Shown piece after piece: positions 12,125-18,746 of a stretch of 18,922 nucleotides of DNA; position 1 is the stretch's first letter, and the number at the start of each line of letters is the position of its first letter. The translations under genes were made by a program, and so were the position numbers. The stretch comes from Minisyncoccota bacterium (GTDB lineage Bacteria; Patescibacteriota; Minisyncoccia; Minisyncoccales; PEYH01): the NCBI GenBank assembly GCA_028713795.1, contig JAQTNP010000009.1, forward strand, positions 1 to 18,922, in the 5' to 3' direction. The notes beneath the pieces were generated by a model. The model was not told where the DNA came from, did not search any database, and saw only the letters and a list, made by a program, of their open reading frames with translations.

Positions 12125-14094
12125 AATTTGAATTGCATTCAAAATTCAAGCCGACAGGAGACCAGCCCCAAGCAATAAAAAGCTTGGTAAATGGAATAAA
12201 AAAAGGACATCAATTCCAGACTCTTTTAGGTGTTACCGGATCTGGAAAAACATTTACAATGTCTGCAGTAGTAGAAAAGATACAAAAACCAACTCTAGTC
12301 ATTTCTCCTAATAAAACTCTGGCAGCCCAGCTATATGAAGAATTCAAATACTTCTTTCCTAAAAATGAGGTCTGCTATTTTGTCTCCTACTATGACTATT
12401 ACCAGCCAGAAGCATATATCCCCCAGAGAGATGTATATATTGAAAAAGATGCCAAGATTAATGAAGAAATAGACAGATTAAGGCATCAGGCAGTCCAAGC
12501 CCTTTCTACCAGAAAAGATGTTTTAATTGTTGCTTCTGTCTCTTGCATATATAATCTTGGGTCTCCTGAATCATACCAGTCTCTTTGTTTAAAGATTAAA
12601 AAGGGACAAAAGATGACAAGAGAGCAATTAATCTCTCATCTTTTAGATCTCCAATATGAAAGAAATGATTACAATCTCTGGAGGGGAAAAATGAGGCAGC
12701 GTGCTCAATTTATTGATATCTGGTCTTCTGGAGAAGACAGAATAATCAGGGTTGAGATAGATAAAGATACTATCATAAGCATCCAGACAGGAGAAGTTCC
12801 TTTCGGAAAATTCGAGCCGATAGCCAGTATTGATATATGGCCAGCTAAATTCTGGCTGTCTGAAAGGAATAAAATCAATATTGCGGCAGCTAATATTGAA
12901 TTAGAGCTTCAAGAACAATACCTTAAATTAAAACAACAAAAAAAGATTATTGAAGCGGAAAGATTAAAGAGAAGGACAGAATATGATTTGGCAATGTTAA
13001 GGGAATCTGGCTGGTGCTCTGGAATAGAAAACTATTCCAGGCACTTGGAATTCAGAAAACCCAATGCTTCCCCATTCACTCTTTTGGATTACTTTCCAAA
13101 AGATTACCTGATCTTCATAGATGAATCCCATATATCCATTCCCCAGATAAGGGGAATGTATGAGGGTGATTCTGCCAGAAAATCAGTATTGATTAACTAT
13201 GGTTTTCGTCTTCCTTCTGCCTTGGATAACAGACCATTAAGATTTGATGAATTCTTGAAGAAAGCCAATCAGGTCATTTTTGCCTCAGCCACTCCTGCTA
13301 AATTTGAAAAACAGGTTTCTGAAAATGTAGCAGAACAGATAATCAGGCCGACATATCTCCTAGATCCTGTGATAGAAATCAGATCTACAAAAAATCAGAT
13401 TCAAGATCTTTTAAAGGAAATAAATGAGAAGAAAGAATTGGATCAGAGAGTTTTAGTTTTAACCCTGACCAAGCGATTGGCAGAAGCCATATCTGAGCAT
13501 TTAAAAGAACAAAAGATCAAGGCCAGCTATCTGCATTCAGAAATCAAAACATTAGTCAGGCCAAAAGTATTAGCCAACCTAAGAAAAGGATTCTACGATA
13601 CTATCGTAGGAATCAATCTTTTAAGGGAAGGGCTAGATCTTCCTGAAGTATCTTTAATTACAATATTAGACGCAGACAAAGAAGGATTCTTAAGAGATGA
13701 AACATCTTTAATCCAGATTATGGGAAGAGCATCTCGCCATCCCCAGGGAAAAGTAATCATGTACGGAGATAAAATTACTTCTTCTATGAAAAAAGCCATA
13801 GAGGAAACTGACAGAAGAAGAAAAATACAGGAAGAGTATAATAGGAAGAATAGAGTGAAGCCAAAGCCTGTAATTAAGGAAATCAGGGATTCTCTTTCTT
13901 TGTTATCTTTAAATAAAGAAGAAGAACAAATTCCTGAAAAGGAATTCTTGAAAGATTATCTCAAACAATTAAAATACAAGCTGGATTTAGCCAGAAGAAA
14001 CCTTCAATATGAGAAAGCAGCAGAAATTAAAGAAAAGATAGATGAATTAACGGAAATAGAGAAAGTTTTAAAAGAAAAGGTAGAGGAATGCTAA
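12121..14094 (+). CDS. uvrB: Excinuclease ABC subunit B
   Basis: Helicase-fold protein that verifies damage after UvrA loading and positions UvrC. The 657-aa product is full length: Walker A GVTGSGKT near 38-45, the beta-hairpin SYYDYYQPEAY that threads between the strands, the DESH box in FIDESHIS, GFRLPSA, motif V GINLLREGLDLP and motif VI QIMGRASR. The C-terminal UVR domain (about 612-650, LARRNLQYEKAAEIKEKIDEL) is intact even though the UvrC partner has lost its own UVR. The start overlaps uvrC by 4 nt. The last codons (KEKVEEC and stop) lie inside a duplicated DNA segment that also encodes, on the other strand, the end of the converging membrane protein, giving a 27-nt antisense overlap. 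Confidence 0.97.
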   Translation: MKFELHSKFKPTGDQPQAIKSLVNGIKKGHQFQTLLGVTGSGKTFTMSAVVEKIQKPTLVISPNKTLAAQLYEEFKYFFPKNEVCYFVSYYDYYQPEAYIPQRDVYIEKDAKINEEIDRLRHQAVQALSTRKDVLIVASVSCIYNLGSPESYQSLCLKIKKGQKMTREQLISHLLDLQYERNDYNLWRGKMRQRAQFIDIWSSGEDRIIRVEIDKDTIISIQTGEVPFGKFEPIASIDIWPAKFWLSERNKINIAAANIELELQEQYLKLKQQKKIIEAERLKRRTEYDLAMLRESGWCSGIENYSRHLEFRKPNASPFTLLDYFPKDYLIFIDESHISIPQIRGMYEGDSARKSVLINYGFRLPSALDNRPLRFDEFLKKANQVIFASATPAKFEKQVSENVAEQIIRPTYLLDPVIEIRSTKNQIQDLLKEINEKKELDQRVLVLTLTKRLAEAISEHLKEQKIKASYLHSEIKTLVRPKVLANLRKGFYDTIVGINLLREGLDLPEVSLITILDADKEGFLRDETSLIQIMGRASRHPQGKVIMYGDKITSSMKKAIEETDRRRKIQEEYNRKNRVKPKPVIKEIRDSLSLLSLNKEEEQIPEKEFLKDYLKQLKYKLDLARRNLQYEKAAEIKEKIDELTEIEKVLKEKVEEC

Positions 14095-14616
14095 AAGCAA
14101 TAAACAAAGAATAATTATGCCGGCTATGGCAAATTTTTTGTATTTCTTTTCCTTTATCCCCTTAAATAGGAAAGGAATTGTGACAGAGAACAATATAATG
14201 AAACCTATCTCCAAAGCGAAAGAAATCCATCCGCTTGAAAATAAAAGGTAGAAGAATGCTAAAAGCAATAAACAGAGGATAATTGTACCAGCTATAGCGA
14301 ATTTTTTGTATTTCTTATCCTTTATTCCCTTAAATAGGAAAGGAATTGTGGCAGAGAGTAATGCAATAAAACTTATAAAAAATGTAAAAATAGTCCAACC
14401 AACTACATTGAATTCACCTCCGAAGCCACTATCATCTGCCGTAATCATAGCTATGTATCCTAACAGAAATGGCACCGTACCTGTTGCTATGGCTAGAATA
14501 AAACCTATCAAGCCAATCTTTTCATTTTTGCTTTTTTTAAGGGCATCTAATTCTATTGTTACTATAGCTACTGGGAGTAATAGTATTCCAAAAAGGGAGA
14601 ATATGTATATATTCAT
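14068..14616 (-). CDS. Multi-span membrane protein with internal duplication
   Basis: Not recognised. A 182-aa, very hydrophobic protein with about five to six membrane helices (roughly 4-22, 33-59, 72-95, 105-126, 131-151, 161-182) separated by short Lys-rich loops. The second half consists of two near-identical units, residues about 81-126 and 137-182, each running from a TIPFLFKGIK segment through KKYKKFAIAG to CLLLLAF, 56 residues apart. The DNA repeat is described separately. The end of the second unit overlaps the 3' end of uvrB by 27 nt on the opposite strand. It lies 12 nt after the exchanger gene and is probably co-transcribed with it. AT-rich like its neighbours. A role in membrane transport or regulation of the exchanger is only a guess. 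Confidence 0.75.
   Translation of the reverse strand: MNIYIFSLFGILLLPVAIVTIELDALKKSKNEKIGLIGFILAIATGTVPFLLGYIAMITADDSGFGGEFNVVGWTIFTFFISFIALLSATIPFLFKGIKDKKYKKFAIAGTIILCLLLLAFFYLLFSSGWISFALEIGFIILFSVTIPFLFKGIKEKKYKKFAIAGIIILCLLLLAFLYLFF
14075..14375. repeat. Two-copy tandem repeat, period 168 bp
   Basis: About 133 bp starting at 14075 recur at 14243 with a constant offset of 168 bp (56 codons) and some scattered substitutions; similarity fades after about 14207 and 14375. It encodes the duplicated half of the membrane protein. The first copy begins in the last codons of uvrB. Confidence 0.9.
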
Positions 14617-14628
14617 ATTTTTATTATT

Positions 14629-15600
14629 TTAATATTTAAATATAGTATAAACTATCTGAGAGATTAAAAAGAGGGCATATAGGGAAACAAGGGCGATCCC
14701 CTCTCTTTTATTAATCTCATTTTTTGTTCTGGAGAAAAGAAAGAAAAATCCAGCAGCAAAGATAGAAAAAGCAATGCCTAAAATATATTGGGGCATATTT
14801 AATACTTGAAATGGGCAGATAATGGCAGCAATTCCTAATACCAGCCCTGCGTCTATTACGACTGATCCCAAAACATTGCCCAATATCATTTCCTTGTATC
14901 CCAATCTTGTAGATTCAATGCCGAATATTAATTCTGGCAAGGAAGTGCCTAAGGCTACTGCCAACAACCCTATTACAAATAAAGGAATGGGAGTCAAAGC
15001 AGCAACATTGATGGCTGCGTATACCACGCCCTTGCTCCCTATTAAAAGAATCACTATTCCCAAAATGAATAAGGATAGGTTTTTTACTAACTCAAACATT
15101 CTTTTCCTGCTTTTTCTTTTGTAATTATTATAAACTTTGGAAAAGTGTTTTTGGTGCCTGTATAATTCTTGATAATAGAACAAAAGAGCTAGAATCAAGA
15201 TTATCCCATCAAATCTTGAAAAATATCCATCTGCTAATAGCAGCAATGGAAGAAACAAAAAGAAAACAGCTAAAGCAGAGGATTTCTTGATTACCTTGCT
15301 TTCAAATCTTAATTTCTTAGCCACTATTGTTCCTACTCCAACTACCAAGGTAAGATATATTACTCCTGCCCCTATTACATTGCCTATAGACAGCTGTGGG
15401 ACTTTTTTAATGCTTGAGTTTATAGCGATAAACAACTCTGGAAGAGTTGATGCAGAAGACATGATAAAAGAGGCAACAATAAATTCCCTCCATTTTAAAA
15501 TCCTAGATATATTAGACAATGCTCTTACTATCCATGCTCCTGATTTAGCTATTACAAAAAAGGAGATAATGAAAACAAAAATATATAGCAGTATCATCAT
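14629..15600 (-). CDS. Sodium/calcium exchanger family protein
   Basis: Cation/Ca2+ antiporter (CaCA superfamily), 323 aa with about ten membrane helices in two inverted halves. The first alpha repeat is ASFIMSSASTLPELFIAI with Glu55 and GNVIGAG nearby; the second is AVALGTSLPELIFGIES with Glu223 and LGNVLGSVVIDA. These Glu residues bind the transported ion in the family. The first repeat has STLPEL in place of the commoner TSLPEL. A Lys/Arg-rich cytoplasmic loop (about 145-172) separates the halves. The length suits a prokaryotic YrbG-type exchanger. The predicted promoter (15607-15636) puts the transcription start on the A of the ATG, so the mRNA may be leaderless. The duplicated membrane protein follows 12 nt downstream. 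Confidence 0.9.
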   Translation of the reverse strand: MMILLYIFVFIISFFVIAKSGAWIVRALSNISRILKWREFIVASFIMSSASTLPELFIAINSSIKKVPQLSIGNVIGAGVIYLTLVVGVGTIVAKKLRFESKVIKKSSALAVFFLFLPLLLLADGYFSRFDGIILILALLFYYQELYRHQKHFSKVYNNYKRKSRKRMFELVKNLSLFILGIVILLIGSKGVVYAAINVAALTPIPLFVIGLLAVALGTSLPELIFGIESTRLGYKEMILGNVLGSVVIDAGLVLGIAAIICPFQVLNMPQYILGIAFSIFAAGFFFLFSRTKNEINKREGIALVSLYALFLISQIVYTIFKY

Positions 15601-15606
15601 ATATCT

Positions 15607-15636
15607 ATTATATTATATTTCTTTATTAAAAGTGAA
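15607..15636 (-). promoter_or_regulatory. Promoter of the exchanger gene, possibly leaderless
   Basis: The - strand reads TTCACT (15631-15636), 18 bp, TATAAT (15607-15612). Seven bases on is A15600, the first base of the ATG. It directly abuts the lipoprotein terminator hairpin. Confidence 0.6.
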
Positions 15637-15638
15637 GC

Positions 15639-15702
15639 GCGGGCATCCTCTCTCCTTAAGAGTGATGCCCGCTATGTTTCCCGGCTGCGCCACTAGGCGC
15701 AG
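15639..15702 (-). terminator. Double hairpin after the lipoprotein gene
   Basis: First stem CTGCGCC/GGCGCAG (15685-15691 with 15696-15702), 5 nt beyond the stop codon; second stem GCGGGCATC/GATGCCCGC (15639-15647 with 15664-15672). On the - strand the second is followed by GCTTCACTTTTAAT, a modest U-tract. Confidence 0.7.
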
Positions 15703-15706
15703 ACGG

Positions 15707-16189
15707 CTAAGGTACAGGAATCTCCTCGACGAACGTCGCGGTATCGCCGATAATCGTATATCGGGCGACCGCGGTGTTTGCCGTTCCTTCGTTGTCCCAT
15801 ACCGTGATCAGTATGGGGCCTTCGCAGATGATCATTCCGCACTCATCGCGCGGAACCGGGAAACAAGCGGTGAGTCCGCTCGTCCCATCGATCACCCCGA
15901 GGTTGGGAACGTCCACCTCCATTCTCATGATGGTTGTCTCTCCGCACGAATCCGTGTCGCGCGAACCGCTCGCATCAACACAGATGGTCTGGGAGCAACC
16001 ATCATAGGTGAGAACCGCCACTACTTCTGGCTCAGTATCCTCACACGGAGCCGGACCCGGAGCCGGACAGTCCGGGCATGGAACGGTGGTTTCCTCAAAC
16101 CATCCCATGCACCCCCCAATCAGGATGGCAAACAATGCCACCCCGATACCAATCAACGCCATCCTCGCCGTGTCGATCATTGTCTTCAT
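15707..16189 (-). CDS. Lipoprotein with PKD-like domain
   Basis: A 160-aa exported protein. The N-terminus has a long hydrophobic signal (about 10-25) ending in a lipobox-like ILIGGC with Cys27 as the lipid-bearing residue, then a Pro/Cys-rich linker (PCPDCPAPGPAPC). The rest resembles a PKD/immunoglobulin-like beta-sandwich: the signature VDASGSRDTD near 72-81 and, later, VWDNEGTANTAVARYTI. Several cysteines (for example in DGCSQTIC, DSCGE, DECGMIIC) could form disulfides outside the cell. PKD domains usually mediate adhesion or protein contacts on the surface. The SD is strong (GAAGGAGG, 6-7 nt before the ATG). The gene is much richer in G+C than the exchanger next to it and is fired divergently from the 248-aa secreted protein. 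No close homologue is recognised. Confidence 0.75.
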   Translation of the reverse strand: MKTMIDTARMALIGIGVALFAILIGGCMGWFEETTVPCPDCPAPGPAPCEDTEPEVVAVLTYDGCSQTICVDASGSRDTDSCGETTIMRMEVDVPNLGVIDGTSGLTACFPVPRDECGMIICEGPILITVWDNEGTANTAVARYTIIGDTATFVEEIPVP

Positions 16190-16221
16190 CTCCTTCCTCC
16201 TTCTCGATGATTCCTGGCTAT

Positions 16222-16250
16222 ATTCTATCAGAAATATCTCTTTGTGTCAA
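16222..16250 (-). promoter_or_regulatory. Promoter of the lipoprotein gene
   Basis: The - strand reads TTGACA (16245-16250), 17 bp, TAGAAT (16222-16227). Its -35 box is 3 bp from the -35 box of the divergent promoter. Confidence 0.88.
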
Positions 16251-16253
16251 TAT

Positions 16254-16282
16254 TTGACATAGAACTAATTTAATGATATGAT
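16254..16282 (+). promoter_or_regulatory. Promoter of the secreted 248-aa protein
   Basis: TTGACA (16254-16259), 17 bp, TATGAT (16277-16282). Predicted start near 16289 leaves a leader of about 18 nt holding the SD AGGTGAT. Confidence 0.88.
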
Positions 16283-16306
16283 ACTATTTAGTGTGAGGTG
16301 ATTGAA

Positions 16307-17053
16307 ATGAAAAAGCTGCTAATAGCAGCATCGGTAGTGGCGTTCGTAGCGTTCTTTGTGAACGCGAGCGAACTCGATATCATCGCCGAAGGAAGTCTGC
16401 TCTTCGGCGACCAGTCTGCATTCGGAGCCCTGGTAGGGGCCATCAAGGTCACAGACAACATCGGAATCGCAGTATCGGGAGTATCTCTCGGTCTGCCTGA
16501 CTGGGATGTTGTCACCTGTGCATTCGGTGGCGGCTACTGGTGGCATTCTGGCTTTCTAGGGGGCGGAATCATTCTCCCCTCTCTGGAAGGCGGTTTTGCC
16601 ACCATACTGGCGTGGAACGAGAAGTTCTACGGATCTGGGCTGGTGTTCCAGAAAAACTTCTCTGACTTCTATGTCAGGGTCGTTGCCGATGGACTGATTG
16701 GAGACAATGTAGCTCTCCAGGGGAGAATTGAGGGAACATCAAACGCCTCGTTCTCCTCAACAATGAGCTGGGATGGCGGCTTCTTCGTGCGCTCATCTTC
16801 GCTCTTAGATGAGCTGCCATCCTGTCTCTGGCTTGGACTCGGCGGAGAGGTTGCCTGGCGAGAATGCTGGGGACAAACCTCTCATGTTGAAAGAGGAATT
16901 AGGGTAGGAGTCCGAGTGGATCTGGCATGCGTGAGACTCGACTTCCGAGTCTTCGTAGTCAGGTCCAACGACGGATCAAGTGCCTGGGGAGTAGAAATCG
17001 CGCTCCTCAGCAACACCTTATTTAGGAGAGTACCTTCAGGGGATGCGCACTAA
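16307..17053 (+). CDS. Secreted beta-rich protein, possible beta-barrel
   Basis: Not recognised by family. The 248-aa product has a clear signal peptide (MKKLLIAASVVAF..., probable cleavage after VNA20). The mature part has alternating polar/hydrophobic strands, abundant Gly, aromatic Trp/Phe/Tyr and short turns (for example GGGYWWHSGFLGGGIIL, FYVRVVADGLIGDNVALQGRIEG, IRVGVRVDLACVRLDFRVFVV). That pattern is typical of outer-membrane beta-barrels or large beta-sandwiches. A barrel would be odd in a presumed single-membrane candidate-phyla bacterium. The ATG at 16307 is chosen for its SD (GAGGTGAT, about 6 nt away). Its final codons and stop form the terminator hairpin. Strong G+C bias compared with the core genes. 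It is divergent from the PKD lipoprotein, suggesting a shared surface role (inference). Confidence 0.7.
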   Translation: MKKLLIAASVVAFVAFFVNASELDIIAEGSLLFGDQSAFGALVGAIKVTDNIGIAVSGVSLGLPDWDVVTCAFGGGYWWHSGFLGGGIILPSLEGGFATILAWNEKFYGSGLVFQKNFSDFYVRVVADGLIGDNVALQGRIEGTSNASFSSTMSWDGGFFVRSSSLLDELPSCLWLGLGGEVAWRECWGQTSHVERGIRVGVRVDLACVRLDFRVFVVRSNDGSSAWGVEIALLSNTLFRRVPSGDAH

Positions 17054-17077
17054 GTGCGCATCCCCATCAACCTTTTT
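17039..17077 (+). terminator. Terminator containing the stop codon in its loop
   Basis: A 12-bp stem, GGGGATGCGCAC (17039-17050) with GTGCGCATCCCC (17054-17065); the 3-nt loop is the TAA stop of the 248-aa gene. A T5 tract follows at 17073-17077 and touches the stop codon of the converging DUF167 gene. Confidence 0.9.
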
Positions 17078-17294
17078 AATATACCTTAATTATCTTACTC
17101 CTTCCTCTTCTTCCTTTAACTATTACTAATTTCTCTTTTGGAATTTTTAAATGCAATGACAACAATTCAATAATTCTTTCATTGGCTTTTCCTTGTTCTG
17201 CTTTTTCTTTTACAAAAACAGAAAAACAATTTTCTTTTCCTTCTTTTACTTCCTCTTTTTTACATTCAGTTATTGCTTTTACCTTTAAAAACAT
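17076..17294 (-). CDS. DUF167 (YggU) family protein
   Basis: A 72-aa protein matching the small DUF167/YggU family: FLKVKAI at the start, then FSVFVKEKAEQGKANERIIELLSLHL with the hallmark GKAN, and a C-terminal VIVKGRRGRSKIIKVY in place of the usual G..SR.K ending. Members fold as a compact alpha/beta domain; their function is unknown. It overlaps the 3' end of prmC by 29 nt and is likely translated from the same korAB-prmC transcript. AT-rich like that operon. There is no U-tract on its own strand after the stop; the stop codon overlaps the T-tract of the converging terminator. Confidence 0.85.
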   Translation of the reverse strand: MFLKVKAITECKKEEVKEGKENCFSVFVKEKAEQGKANERIIELLSLHLKIPKEKLVIVKGRRGRSKIIKVY

Positions 17295-17904
17295 TTTGAG
17301 CTATTACAAATCTTGTTTTTTTGAATTGATCTTTTTGAAAAACATATTCCATTTTCTTTTTCTCAAGAATTTCTTTAATTTTTTCTTTCTGCAAAGGATC
17401 AAATTCTAAAAAGAGAATCCCATTATGATTCAAATGCTTTTTTACATCTTTTAAAAACTTTTCAATAATTAACATTCCGTCTTTTCCAGCAAAAAGAGCC
17501 AGATGAGGATCTTTTTTTAAAACTTGCGGGTCTACCTCCCCTATCCTGTCCAGCGCCACATATGGAGGATTAGCTAGGATGAAATCATATTTTGATTTAA
17601 TCTTTGAAAAGATATTGGACTGAATTATTGTAAATCTTTGATTTACAATATTATTCAATTTAACATTCTTTTTAATCTGTTTTAAGGAATCTTTTGATAT
17701 GTCTGCAAAATCTAAAAATGACTGGGTGTTTTTCAGCACCGCTATCCCTATGCACCCAGAACCAGAAAAAATATCCAAAACCTTTGCTGGCCTTGGTATT
17801 TTCCTGATCATCGCAATTGCCTTTTTAGTCCAATATTCTGTTTCTAAGCGGGGCTCTAAAACTTTTAAAGATATATCAATCTTGCAATTCAAAAACTTTG
17901 TCAT
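17266..17904 (-). CDS. prmC: PrmC/HemK-like N5-glutamine methyltransferase, short form
   Basis: SAM-dependent methyltransferase related to PrmC, which methylates the GGQ glutamine of release factors RF1 and RF2. The 212-aa product has PRLETE (18-23), the SAM-binding DIFSGSGCIGIAV (44-56), ADIS at the end of strand 2 and the catalytic NPPY (112-115) followed by VALDRIGEVDPQV. Family PrmC is about 280 aa: the N-terminal helical domain that grips the release factor is missing here, and the protein starts just before the PRxETE motif. The start overlaps korB by 4 nt (ATGA), so the short start is well set. Release-factor methylation is still the likeliest job, but a ribosomal-protein (PrmB-like) or other amide substrate is possible. 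It is followed by DUF167. Confidence 0.88.
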   Translation of the reverse strand: MTKFLNCKIDISLKVLEPRLETEYWTKKAIAMIRKIPRPAKVLDIFSGSGCIGIAVLKNTQSFLDFADISKDSLKQIKKNVKLNNIVNQRFTIIQSNIFSKIKSKYDFILANPPYVALDRIGEVDPQVLKKDPHLALFAGKDGMLIIEKFLKDVKKHLNHNGILFLEFDPLQKEKIKEILEKKKMEYVFQKDQFKKTRFVIAQNVFKGKSNN

Positions 17905-18746
17905 ATTCTTGCAGAAAGTATTGTAGAAATGCTTTTTGGTTTTTCCCTTTCTTCTACAAATGATTCATATGAGGGGCGAAAAGAAGAATAGAATAAGCCG
18001 ATTGGTATCTTTTCAGCATCTTTTCCATAGTCCCATTCCCTTGCCTTTTCCCATGCCTTATCAAAATTCTTATAATCATGGTTCATTCCTTCCAATTCAT
18101 ATACCTTCTGATTATAGAATTCGATATTATTAAAATATGAGATACAGGGCTGCAATACATCAATGAAGGAAAATCCTTCATTTTTAATTCCTTTTTTGAT
18201 CAAATCCTTCAAATGATTGGTTTTTAAAGCATATCCCCTGGCTACAAAACTGGCCTTACCAGCCAACATCAATGCCAATGGATTGAATGGTTCTTCTGTG
18301 CTTCCCTGGGGCGTAGAACGGCCGATAAACCCTTTGGGAGAGGTTGCTGTGAATTGGCCGGTAGTCAAAGCAAATAGCCGGTTGTTATGCACAATAACAG
18401 TAATATTGGTATTCTTTTTGGCTGCATGGATTAGGTGCTCTATGCCTTCGTCATAGGCATCGCCATCCCCTTCAAAGACAATCACTTTTAGGTTAGGATT
18501 AGCTAATTTTATCCCTGTTGCGGCAGGGACAGGCCTTCCATGCAGAGTATATAGGGTATTCAGTTTAAGATAATCAGCTATCTTTGCGTTGCACCCTATC
18601 CCAGTTACAACAACAAAATTCTCAAGCTTTTCTCCTTCTTCCATTAATTCAGCGACAGCCATTTTAAAAGCAGCCTCTATCCCAAAATTAGTGCAGCCGT
18701 GACACCAAGTATTTTTTGTATTTAATGCCAAATCTTGTATTTTCAT
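17901..18746 (-). CDS. korB: 2-oxoacid:ferredoxin oxidoreductase, beta subunit
   Basis: TPP-binding subunit of an enzyme that oxidatively decarboxylates a 2-oxoacid to an acyl-CoA and passes electrons to ferredoxin. The 281-aa product has the [4Fe-4S] cysteines Cys15 and Cys18 (WCHGC; a His replaces the usual Pro), Cys52 (GIGCNAKI) and Cys201 (LQPC). The TPP motif is GDGDAYDEG...NN (93-122), followed by ALTTGQ. LHGRPVPAATGIKLANP is typical of the Kor/Vor group. The upstream alpha subunit overlaps by 4 nt and prmC overlaps downstream by 4 nt. The oxoacid (2-oxoglutarate, pyruvate or branched-chain) cannot be read from sequence alone, so the gene name is provisional. Confidence 0.92.
   Translation of the reverse strand: MKIQDLALNTKNTWCHGCTNFGIEAAFKMAVAELMEEGEKLENFVVVTGIGCNAKIADYLKLNTLYTLHGRPVPAATGIKLANPNLKVIVFEGDGDAYDEGIEHLIHAAKKNTNITVIVHNNRLFALTTGQFTATSPKGFIGRSTPQGSTEEPFNPLALMLAGKASFVARGYALKTNHLKDLIKKGIKNEGFSFIDVLQPCISYFNNIEFYNQKVYELEGMNHDYKNFDKAWEKAREWDYGKDAEKIPIGLFYSSFRPSYESFVEEREKPKSISTILSARI

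Noticed and set aside
15287..16210. Long + strand open frame of about 307 codons
   Set aside because: It is antisense to the exchanger and the PKD lipoprotein, changes composition halfway, and shows no domain. Both antisense genes have recognisable motifs and promoters.
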